NCBI GenBank assembly: GCA_004335635.1
Contig: QAXH01006237.1
Location: 47,136 to 111,135 of the forward strand
DNA length: 64,000 nucleotides
Reading direction: 5' to 3'
Origin: Chloromonas sp. AAM2
Lineage: Eukaryota; Chlorophyta; Chlorophyceae; Chlamydomonadales; Chlamydomonadaceae
The translations under genes were made by a program, and so were the position numbers. Numbering within the stretch: position 1 is the first letter of the stretch; the number at the start of each line of letters is the position of its first letter. This document shows, one piece after another, positions 35,968-44,844 of the stretch. Below the pieces are notes generated by a model, which was not told the DNA's origin, did no database searches, and was given only the letters and a program-made list of their open reading frames with translations.

Positions 35968-38900
35968 TACATGGTTTTTCATGGTTCAACCCACGGTACT
36001 GCAGCTAGACACAATATCACATTAGAAATTACGCGACTGACAATTGTTAAGCCAAGAAAGCTCACTGGTGGCAGGGTGCAAAGTGGCAGAATGCATCGAT
36101 GCTCATGCAGGCCAGAACCTGATGATGTGAGGCTTTGCAAGTCACCGTTGTTCAAAGCTTTCTGTTGGCTTGTGAATACAGATACATGACGACCTACAGT
36201 TTGCGCGGGATGACGCGGATGAGGATAAAATCAAAGGAATGGAGTTCTTCTTTCCCAAAGGACAGGTAAGGGCATGGGCTCGTGATTGATGTTGTTCGCT
36301 GCCTGATCAATGGTGTGACATATGAACGCAGGCATGCACCTTCAATGGTTGAATGTACGCATCTAGCCAGCGAACCAAGTTCCTCTGCACAGCCACATCA
36401 CAAATGCCTGCAGTCTGCACATACAATATGCATGCTTATGGTCAATATGTCGTTCTTGCCCATGCCAACGTCCTGTGCTATGTCGCCTTTCCATGCGTAC
36501 TGATTCGACATGCGTTGCCCTACCAACGTCCTGTGCTATGTTTCGTTTCCATGTGTACTGAATCCACATGCGTTGCCATGCCAACGTGTTGTGCAGCCGG
36601 TTCGAGTGAAGATCACAGAGGTGACACCTCGAGAAGGGGGAGAACTCAAGGTAGGCCACAAGATCAACGGTGCAATTAGCATTTGATATTCCAGCTTCCA
36701 CGCTTGGATGTCCAGTCAATGGACAGAACACAGTCATCAGTTTCACCACACAAGAGTGTGATACTGGAGGGGAAATGCTTCACATTGCTTTGTGAGACGC
36801 ATGCAAAATTGCAGTAGCACTAACTGGGCCTCTGGCCAGCGCCAAGTTGCAACACACACTCCCTTCCCTTAAGAAGGCAAAAGGCAGGATGACAGACAGG
36901 CACAGGCTTGAACGCAGGAAGAAGCAAGCCAGGCCGACGTTGTTTCTCTCCAGAAAGGAGAGAACCTGTTTTGTTTCTGTTTACATTAGGGAAGCATTCA
37001 CCGGACACAGAGCGTGCGAGATAAACAAAGCAACACACACGACGTTGTCTGACCCGTCAAGCCGAGATAAACCAAGTTGATTCGTCAGTGTTATGTGTTT
37101 TCCTTCAGGTGTGCGGGTCCATGCGAGTAGTGGATCAAGACACGGGCCAGGACATGGACCCGCAGAACGTAAAGGCAGGGGGGCATGCAGGTGCAGGTGA
37201 GCCGCGCTGTGTGTGCGTTGAATCGGCGCTTTTGCCCCACTTCCCTCCTGTTGCGAGGCAACCAACGATGCTAACAGACTTGAGTGCTGTGTCTTGCATG
37301 CACCACACTGTCCACAGAGTCCCTTCCACACTGGTGCCCGTTTCCCTTGTACGTCCCTTCCACTTGCAATATGTCCTTCCAATACAACACGTCCCTTCCC
37401 TTACAGCGTGTGTGTACCGTCCCGCAGGCGGGCCGCAGAGTGACCAACCCCCCGAGGTCGGCACGGTGCTGCGGGGCACCGTCAAACGCATTGAAGCATA
37501 TGGGGTGGTGAGTGGCAGACAGGCCATAGTTCACGCCATGTGCGTGAGTCGTCCTGAAATGTGGCCTGGATGTTCTGACTGTGCCGCTGACTGGGGAGCC
37601 CCGGCCACTGGAGCGACCCTGAGATAGAGTGATTGTGGCAAGTAACAGACAGTAACAGACAGGTCAGTTATCATGTACCTGAATCGCTGTCAGGCACCAA
37701 CCCTGTGATGTCCGAACTGAGACATACGGAGTGGTGGAGTAACAGACAGTAACAGACATATTCATCATCATCATTGCATGGCTTTTCATGGTTGAACCCA
37801 CGGTACTGCAGCCCGACACAATATCTAGTAGCGGACAGGTTGTGGAGTAACAGACAGGTTGCAGTCCCATGTACATCCCTCATAGCTCTAACTGTGGCGC
37901 TGATTGGGACATGCAAATCAGCTGGTGCTACCTGTTGACCAGTTGTGAGACCTTGAGGTTGAGTGATTGAGGGCGTCTGTGATGACGGAACTGAGTGATC
38001 ATGTATGGTTGCATACCGTGGGAGGTTTGGGCATTCGCAAACTAGTCTGGAGCAGAAAAGAGTCAAAACCGTCACGCAAAACCTTTTTGTTTTGTTTTGC
38101 GTTTTGGCCACCTCAGACGCAAACTAGTTAAGCACGCAAACTAGTTTGGAGCAGTACGGTATCAGATAATGGCTGGCAATACTCATAGCGTGCATTTGCC
38201 GACCTGATGCAATGAAGGTTGGTGAACAATGGGATTTGGCAAGTTATGCCGACATACTGGTCTCTGGCCTATCTTGCATGCTTCCCAAATCAAACCACGT
38301 TAGGCCATGCGTTCAAGGCCAGCATTACATCACTGCTATCCTAAGAGTGCCTCATACAAGCTTATTTCTTGCTGCTAAGCGTGCTCATGTAATCATATTA
38401 TAAGCGTTGTTTTTTCCTGGCCTCAAATTGTGCGATCATGATTGGGGTCCTGCCTTTAGCATCACTGGTATCGTTCTTCCCTGCCCTGCAGTTCGTGGCT
38501 ATGGTCGGGTACAAGAAGTTCGGCCTGGTACACAGCAGCCAGGTGTCAAACTTCATATCGTTCAGCCGGGAAGACACGGATGAGGAAAAGAAGACTGAAC
38601 TGGTAAGTTTGCGGCCAACGGTGCACATAATATTAAGAATGATTCACAAGAGAGAGAGGGGATGGAGTCCAACCCGTCTAACCTGCATGTGAAGGGGATT
38701 GCGGATAGTAATTGTGGTGGTCACCCCTCGAGGTGCTATCCTGTCCGCAGACCTCATTAGACCCAAAAAGGGGCCTATATATACATTTTATATGTTATCT
38801 ATCTAAGAATTTGCCTTGGTCACGCTTTGGTGGATTGTAGAGATGAGAAAGCACTTTGCTGTTTGGCAGCACCTGTTGCGTTGTAACGTGTTTTGGCACG

Positions 38901-41900
38901 GGGCTTGCTCGCAGGCTGGAGTTGTCAACGTGGGAGAGCAAGTGTTTGTCAAAGTGAGTATAGCGTAGCACACTCCACTCCACTCCACTCCACAGGAGGG
39001 GAGGGACTCCAGTGTCACCTCCACATGTTTACATCTATCGATTGGTTGCTAATGCTATCCATCATCATATCATGGGTCTTCCCACACACAGGCCTTCCAC
39101 CCCCTCCCCCGGTGCCCGCCCGGCCGCCCCCACAGCCCACCTCTGATCAACCACCACCCCTCGGCTCCTGGCTGTTTGTATTGTCGATGCTGTGCACACT
39201 CGTCACTTGCTCTGTTTACATCAATTGATTGGTTGCTAATGCTGTCCATCATATCGTTGCTAAGCGTGCCAATTCTGTTGCCCACATCAACCTTGGCTTT
39301 GGACTTGTGTGGCAGGTTGCTTTTCCTAGCAATGCTTCCTGTCTGTAGTGCTCCCACATGGGCAATCCAGACTGCTGCTATGACTGAGCACTGGCATTTA
39401 CCGAATGATGTGCTCGGGTTGTTCAGGTTGCTGAGGACGACAGCAGTGGTTGAGTTCCAAGATCTCTCACCAGATCATCACCCAAACACGTTTTGTCACG
39501 TGATTGCCTCAGGTTGTTGAGGTTGGTGAGGACGATGGCAGCGGTCGCGGCCCCAAGGTCCAGTGCTCCATCAAGCTGGTGGACCAGAAGACTGGGGAGG
39601 ACCTGGACCCCATGGGATCAAGGTAATCATACATTCATCTGAGCACCGCTCAGAGCACCTAAGAGTGTTCAGCGCTATGCATTTTGCCATAGTACGGCCA
39701 GGACGGAAACAAGGCTCATCGGCTATCATCCCAACCCGTATGTCAAGGTGTCGTTCCCCCCGCATCGCCACCGCCTCAAATTCCTGATTGGGCTGCTGCT
39801 GCTTGCTGTGCCCACGCTTGCTGTGCCCAGAGCAACGGTGGCAGCAGCAGTGTGTACTATGACGTTGATGGCAGCACCAGCCGATCACAGCTACTGGAAG
39901 CCAAGGATGGCAGGCGCCTGACATCTGAGGCAGCCTGGTGGTGGCCCGAGGTTTCTCAACCTGAAACCATCTNNNNNNNNNNNNNNNNNNNNNNNNNNNN
40001 NCCTGGTGGTGGCCCGAGGTTTCTCAACCTGAAACCATCTGATTTGGTCTGGCTGATCTGATACGTGGTCTTGATCAGTTCGAGTCTTGTCACACCATGT
40101 CTCTGTTCGTGCCTGCGTGCCTGGCCCAGGTACAAGCCGCGTGGCGAGGGCGGGGGCGGGCGGGGCGGGGCGCAGGCGCCCGTGGGTGCGGACGCGGGCA
40201 ACATAGTAGGCGGGAAGATCAACTGGGGCCACCTGGCGGGAGACGCCAAGCTGGTACGTCATGGAGCGGTTAAGCGTGCGTTCATAGCGCCCGTTCATCC
40301 CGCTGTCAGTGCTGACCGGTGACTGCAGGTGCCAGTTCACGAGGCCAGCACGTGCTTAGATTTGGGCTACAACTCTTTCGCTGCTTGGGGAGGCCTATCA
40401 TCACCTGTCGCGCCTCTCATTGCTAGCTGTGAATCGAGCGCACTGTTGTTGTTCGCATTGCTGGCCACACTATCTCATTTGTGCACGTGTACTGCCGCTG
40501 CTGCCACTGAAGCTGCTGCCGCACATGCACACGCTTCACCCAGCATGGTTTCAAAACCTGATGCTGTGGTTTGACCGTACACTGCCAGGTTGATTTGAAT
40601 TACCGTAATGTTCAGCAAATCTCGGAACCAGCTTTGTAAAAATCCTCGGATTTCGACCTCGAAAACTCACAGAATTTTCCAGGTTCCTACCGAAAAGCTC
40701 AAACACTTAATAATCTGATTGGTAACTTTATTTTGATTTTTTTTTACTTTCGGTTTTTGGAATGTGCTAAACGATTCAGTACCTATCGCTTCCGACTACC
40801 ACTGTGCCACTCACTGGTGTGTTCCTCTGCCGTCGCTTACTGAAAACGTTTGATGCTGTGGGTTTGCCCCTGCAGCATGCCGGAGATCATTCCGGTGCCT
40901 ATCAGATGCTGGAGGGAGCCAAGGAGGAAAAGCCACGTGTGTTGCAAGCACCGTCATGTGAGTGGGGCATGACCACAGCTGGCCGTTTTACCGTTCACTT
41001 CCAGGAACGCATTTCGGCTTTCCTATGAGCAGTTTACCCAAGCACCGCAGCAGACAGATGCATTGCTGTTGCTCGACCACGGATGTGAAACAGCGCATGC
41101 TTGGCTGCCCTGATGTTGGCTGCCCTGATGTGGGCTGCCCTGATGTGGGCTGCCCTGATGTGGGCTGCCCTGATGTGGGCTGCCCTGATGTCGGCTGCCC
41201 TGATGTCGGCTGCCCTGATGTGGGCTGCCCTGATGTGGGCTGCCCTGATGTGGGCTGCCCTGATGTTGGCTGCCCTGATGTTGGCTGCCCTGATATTGGC
41301 TGCCCTGATGTTGGCTGCCCTGATATTGGCTGCCCTGATGTAAACAGGTACGTACTGTGCCTACCGCCTTCTTGAACTGTACTTGGGATTTCTGTCAACG
41401 TGCGTGCCTGCTCTCCTGCAGCGTATGAACTGATCCAGCGGGGCAACCCCACGGCGCACGAGATCATGCTGCCCCCCTCGTTGCCACCCCCACCGCCACC
41501 TAAGCAGATCACAACCGTGGAGGAAGCACTTGCAATATTGGAACAAGTGGGTGGTCGTTGGGTGATCAATCGGTTGGGCGGTTGGGCAAGTGTGGTTTGG
41601 CAATCAAGTAATTGAGCAGCGCTGTGGTTGTGTGGTTAGGCATTCATGCAGTTGGGCGGTTGTGTTCTCAGATGGGCCCACGGACAAACCCATGCATTGA
41701 TAGTGGAGTACTCGGCCAGGCGGGCAGGACAACAGCTGACTGACCCACAACGGATCATTAACTATGTCCTGTCATGCAATGGTGTTTAAATGTTAGTGCG
41801 CTAGTGCTTGGTGACCTGCACAGCTATACTGGACAATTTGCTTGCAAAAATACAGTTGTTTTGATTGGAGCCGTTGCGCATCTGAGACCAATGGCATGCA

Positions 41901-42500
41901 TTCTTGTTGCTGACGTTGCTGTGAAACCATCGCATGTGCACGTTGCCTGCAGGCCTCAAAATCAAAGACCAAAAAGAAGAAAAAGGATAAAGACAAAAAG
42001 GACAAGAAAAAGAAGAAGGACAAGGGCAGTAAAAGCCACAAGAAGAAGGCAAAGGTATGGCAGGCACATGCGTGGGAAGGGTGATACAGCATGAGTCACA
42101 TGTCCCGGCATTAACCAACCGAGTCACGTACTTTGTGTCGGTACCCAGCCTCGTTGCATGCATGGCTTGCCAGTGTTCATGCTCGCTGCATGTAGAACCC
42201 TTGGCTGGTGGAAACTATCCGGTGCTTATATACATACTTACACAGTGTGGGTTGAGCAGGCGCAGCTAGAAACAAAGGATGGGAAATAAAGTCTGGGCCT
42301 GAGATCGCAACCCTGTTAAGGCCTGGCAGTGGCTAGAATGGCTGACAGTGTGAGTCAGCACTAGGCCTTTTCCCTGTAATGGATCACTGTGTGTGTTGCT
42401 TGCTCATGCCGTTCAGGAGTCCAAGGGCAGCGGTAAGGGAAAACAGCAGAGCAGCAGCAGCGACAGCGGATCAGACAGCGGCTCCAGCAGCGAAGGGTGA
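34312..42500 (+). CDS. SR-rich protein with two S1 RNA-binding domains (ZCCHC17/pNO40-like)
   Basis: Exons: 34312..34582, 35640..35809, 36182..36265, 36597..36650, 37109..37196, 37428..37507, 38492..38602, 38915..38953, 39513..39622, 39833..39937, 40130..40253, 40876..40957, 41422..41546, 41953..42054, 42417..42500, about 542 residues. Order: Arg/Ser/Asp-rich head (1-90, e.g. RSRSRERRERSPKRSR), Pro-rich linker, S1 domain 1 (about 115-205: HEGSVHTIRAFGMFVAIKGY, LVHHTQIHDDLQFA), a second linker, S1 domain 2 (about 230-320: GTVLRGTVKRIEAYGVFVAM, KKFGLVHSSQVSNF), a Gly-rich patch, a Pro run before KQITTVEEALAILEQ, then a Lys-rich block (KKKKKDKDKKDKKKKKD) and a Ser/Asp tail. Each S1 domain is followed by a DQ.TG.D.DP motif as in nucleolar pNO40/ZCCHC17. 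A nuclear RNA-processing or ribosome-assembly role is inferred. No CCHC knuckle was seen. Confidence 0.85.
35036..35210 (-). repeat. Dispersed repeat family B, long copy, reversed
   Basis: Full-length reverse complement of the copy at 25637-25811, for example GACCAACCAGCTAGGCGCTC and AGGGTCCTCTGGAAGG. It lies in intron 1 of the S1 gene. Confidence 0.85.
35441..35540. repeat. Duplicated intron segment, copy 1
   Basis: TTTGCCGACCTGATGCAATG followed by AAGGTTGATGAGCAATGG and AAGTTATGCCG recurs at 38188-38250 in intron 6 of the same gene. Copy 1 has an extra internal AACAATGGAAT expansion. Confidence 0.8.
35554..35709. repeat. 156-bp perfect direct repeat, copy 1 (intron 1 and exon 2 start)
   Basis: The intron end plus the first 70 nt of exon 2 of the S1 gene. 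It is identical by eye, over 156 bp, to 39006-39161. Confidence 0.95.
35935..36075 (-). repeat. Family B repeat with (ATC)n microsatellite
   Basis: About ten ATC/TCA units at 35938-35967 run into TTACATGGTTTTTCATGGTT, AACCCACGGTACTGCAGCTA and an extended part, AAATTACGCGACTGACAATT, that is shared with 60735-60870. Confidence 0.8.
37757..37830 (-). repeat. Family B repeat, short copy, flanked by GTAACAGACA words
   Basis: It contains TCATCATCATTGCATGGCTT, AACCCACGGTACTGCAG and CACAATATCTAGTAG. On both sides AGTAACAGACA occurs several times (37637-37660, 37738-37758, 37845-37860), which may be old target duplications or a simple repeat. Confidence 0.7.
38188..38250. repeat. Duplicated intron segment, copy 2
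   Basis: Relative of 35441-35540 (GCCGACCTGATGCAATGAAG, then AAGTTATGCCGA) in intron 6 of the S1 gene. Confidence 0.8.
39006..39161. repeat. 156-bp perfect direct repeat, copy 2 (in intron 8)
   Basis: A copy of the exon-2 acceptor region and first 70 nt of exon 2, inserted in intron 8 of the same gene. The ACACACAG acceptor and the Pro-rich reading frame (LPPPPPVPARPPPQPTS) are intact, but no donor follows at the matching place, so it would be a cryptic exon if used. Confidence 0.95.
39166..39330. repeat. Dispersed repeat family D, copy 1
   Basis: It contains TTGTATTGTCGATGCTGTGC, TTGATTGGTTGCTAATGCTG, and GCCCACATCAACCTTGGCTT. It matches 43186-43350. Its TTGGTTGCTAATGCT core also occurs in the 156-bp repeat. 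Confidence 0.85.
39422..39456 (+). pseudogene. Degenerate copy of the start of exon 9 of the S1 gene
   Basis: TTCAGGTTGCTGAGGACGAC, then AGCAGTGGT, resembles the real exon-9 start at 39510 onward (CTCAGGTTG, then GTGAGGACGATGGCAGCGGT) but lacks nine bases. It lies about 85 bp upstream of the real exon and keeps an AG acceptor. Confidence 0.5.
39934..40040. other. Assembly gap flanked by identical 39-bp sequence
   Basis: Twenty-nine N stand at 39973-40001. The 39 bases before the gap (39934-39972) and the 39 after it (40002-40040) are identical (CCTGGTGGTGGCCCGAGGTT and onward). The likely explanation is two contig ends that overlap and were not merged, so the true sequence is probably one copy with no gap. 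It falls in intron 10; the exon-10 donor is at the left copy. Confidence 0.9.
41102..41341. repeat. 15-bp minisatellite, about 16 copies, in intron 12 of the S1 gene
   Basis: Unit GGCTGCCCTGATGTN. Variation is confined almost wholly to the last position and two internal bases. All six frames stay open: it reads GCPDV on the plus strand and SGQPT on the minus. The flanking exons join in frame without it, so it is intronic. Confidence 0.95.
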
Positions 42501-42739
42501 CAGTTGCTGTAAAGCGACCAGCACTGGACCGCTGGGCAGCTGGTGGCGGAATGTAGAGCCGGCTCAGCACAGGCTTTTGGCTGATCTGGCGCAATCTTTT
42601 TGCTGCCAAGCGTGCCAGTTTTGCCGATCAGTTCAACCTTTGCGAGCGGTGATAGTAACCACAGTAACAGTAAAAGTGTGTGCCAATGCATGTCCAGGGC
42701 TGGGGTGCAGGTTGCTGCGTGGTTCTTCTCTTTTTGCTC

Positions 42740-42817
42740 AGTAACAGTAATGAGTGGTTGTAGCAGTAGTTGATATTAGCGTTGGACGTGTCCTGGTGTG
42801 CACTCCCTCCTTGTAAC
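42740..42817 (+). repeat. Dispersed repeat family A, partial copy
   Basis: Right-hand half only: TAGCGTTGGACGTGTCCTGG, TGTGCACTCCCTCCTTGTAA. Confidence 0.8.
42812..42816 (+). terminator. Candidate TGTAA poly(A) signal of the S1 gene, inside a repeat
   Basis: It lies 312 nt after the stop and is the last pentamer of the family A repeat. An earlier TGTAA at about 42508 is only 8 nt past the stop and less likely. Confidence 0.4.
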
Positions 42818-43185
42818 CTGCTTGTCAGAAAGCTGGTGGCCGGCTGCTTTTCCTGCACTGTTCATTGCAAAGAACCCAATCGACCCACAGAGAGTCTGCA
42901 TGTACAGCAAATTCAGCTGCTTCACCAGTTGACCTTAGGGCAGGTGGTGGCAGTGGCAGCAGTGACAACGGGTGACAGCATCCTGCTTGTTAGAAGCGCT
43001 AGGCAGGCTTTATCGCCAACACCGAGAAGTTTCTTTCATTGCAAAGAATTCAAGTTTGAAGCGGTCATCATTTGGCCTCTATGCACTTGATGGCAGTGAA
43101 CGCAGGCTTCTGGCGGTTATGACATGACTGCTTGCGCCCCTGCTGTACTAACTACGGCTGATCCTGATGCCATTGACAGTGCCGG

Positions 43186-43350
43186 CTTTGTATTGTCAAT
43201 GCTGTGCACGCACATCACGCGCTGCTGTCATCCCTACATGTTTGCATCAATTGATTGGTTGCTAATGCTGTCCATCATATTCGCTGTTAAGCGTGCCAAT
43301 TTTGTTGCCCACATCAACCTTGACTTTTAACTTGTGCGGCAGGTTGCTGT
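43186..43350. repeat. Dispersed repeat family D, copy 2
   Basis: Relative of 39166-39330: TTGATTGGTTGCTAATGCTG, then AAGCGTGCCAATTTTGTTGC. Confidence 0.85.
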
Positions 43351-43499
43351 TGCTGTTATTGTGCACCGTTGAACGAGCGCATCAAGGGAAAGCGCCAATC
43401 TCAAAGTGGACCAACAGATTATCAATCATACTTGTGACTGCCGCTGCTTATCCTGACACTGCTGCTCCTGCTTTATCCGGTAACACATTGGCGTTTTGT

Positions 43500-43633
43500 G
43501 GGGTGATAGCCACAACGGACTCACCATCACCCCTTGCTGACACGGCCTTTACCAGGAGAAATTATTGTAGTTTGCGCAGATAGTTGATGCTTGCGTCGGG
43601 CGTGCTTCATGGTGTGCACTCCCTCCTTGTAAC
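43500..43633 (+). repeat. Dispersed repeat family A, partial copy
   Basis: It contains TTGCTGACACGGC, GTTTGCGCAGATAGTTGATG and GTGTGCACTCCCTCCTTGTA. The same order is seen at 57310-57420. Confidence 0.8.
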
Positions 43634-44844
43634 ACATTGCCACTAACTGCTCCTGCTCTTATTGCCCAGATGGCTTTCAGAGAACTCTCGATGAAGAGCG
43701 TGGAGTACCAACAAGCCTGGCCTGCTGCATGCCGCCGGCTTCACATGACAGCTGGATCATCATCAGCCTTAACCTAGAGGCTAATCGGGCCACTCCAACA
43801 TGGCTCATGTAGTCGGATAGCATACTCGTAGCCAACAGCATCAGTGTTGTCACATCTGTGTTGCCATATGCGACCCACCTGCAGCACGTGTTGGGGTGGT
43901 CCAGCAAGCCTGCCGCTCTGCATACTGCTGCACATGCACGATAGACCCCCAATGGCACATGGTGCCGCACCTGACCAACACAGGGTGCTTGCTGCATGTG
44001 GTTCTTCAGCAACGCGGGGGTGGCATGGGGTTGTAGGCAGGCTGTCAAACCTGACGAGCTGCAACCACGCGACCGGCAAGCAGCTTGTGCTTGCAGGACG
44101 CTGGCACGCAGCATGTTAAGGTTATGCGCTTGCGTGATAATGTCATGTCCTTGCTGTTCGCCGGTCAGCTGGCTAGGCTTGCCTGCCTGCAGCCCCCGCG
44201 CGGCTCCGCAATGACTGGCTGCTCCATAAGTGCCACTCAAGGTGGTCCCGTGGCTGCGCAATGCTGACAGACCAAAGGCAGCAAGCACCCATACGGTCAG
44301 GGTGACATTAGGGACATTAGGGGGGGGCAGGGTGCGCAATGGTCGTGCATGTGCAGCAGGATGCAGATCTGCTGCCTTGATGGGCCATCCTAACACGGCG
44401 CAATGGGATACAGAGCTGCATGACCCCATCATGCATTGCATTTCGCTGACCCATGAGCGATCTCAGGCGCGTGTGGGCATGAGTATGGTTAGGCGTTCCA
44501 TAGGTGTTAAATAGGCGTTTACCCAGTTGTTCCAAAATGTGTAAGTTTGCTCCTGTTCTTCCTTCTATCAGTGACTAACCTAATACCCAGCCTGCAACTC
44601 GTCTGCCGCCGCAAGTTGATCCTGTTCTCAACTGAACCGATCAATTCCAATCCGATCAAGGGCGTTATGCACATGTCTACGGCTGACGAAGCAGGTGGTG
44701 ATAATTCCACAAGGCAGTTAGCGGTTTGGTATCGGAGCGACGTAACCGACTTGCTGGACACACAACGCATGTTCCTTCCGTCAGAGAGTTGAAGCTGCAG
44801 CTGACCAGCACTTCACCAGCCTTAGTGTACCCTTGACAGCTGAA

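Larger units (their letters stand above)
42501..44844. other. Spacer between the S1 gene and SYP81, repeat-rich
   Basis: It holds two family A copies, one family D copy and the S1 gene's TGTAA. A minus-strand ORF of about 254 codons (43677-44441) has no motif I know and no splice or start context that supports it. The last 300 bases should hold the SYP81 promoter. Confidence 0.5.

Noticed and set aside
41102..41341. Regular repeat array as a CRISPR
   Set aside because: Units are contiguous 15-mers without spacers, in an intron of a eukaryotic gene; it is a minisatellite.
41102..41341. GCPDV or SGQPT repeat protein
   Set aside because: Flanking exons of the S1 gene join in frame without the array, and all frames are open merely because the unit lacks stops.
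43677..44441. 254-codon minus-strand ORF as a gene
   Set aside because: No recognisable motif, biased composition, no splice or poly(A) context, and comparable chance ORFs occur elsewhere in the window.
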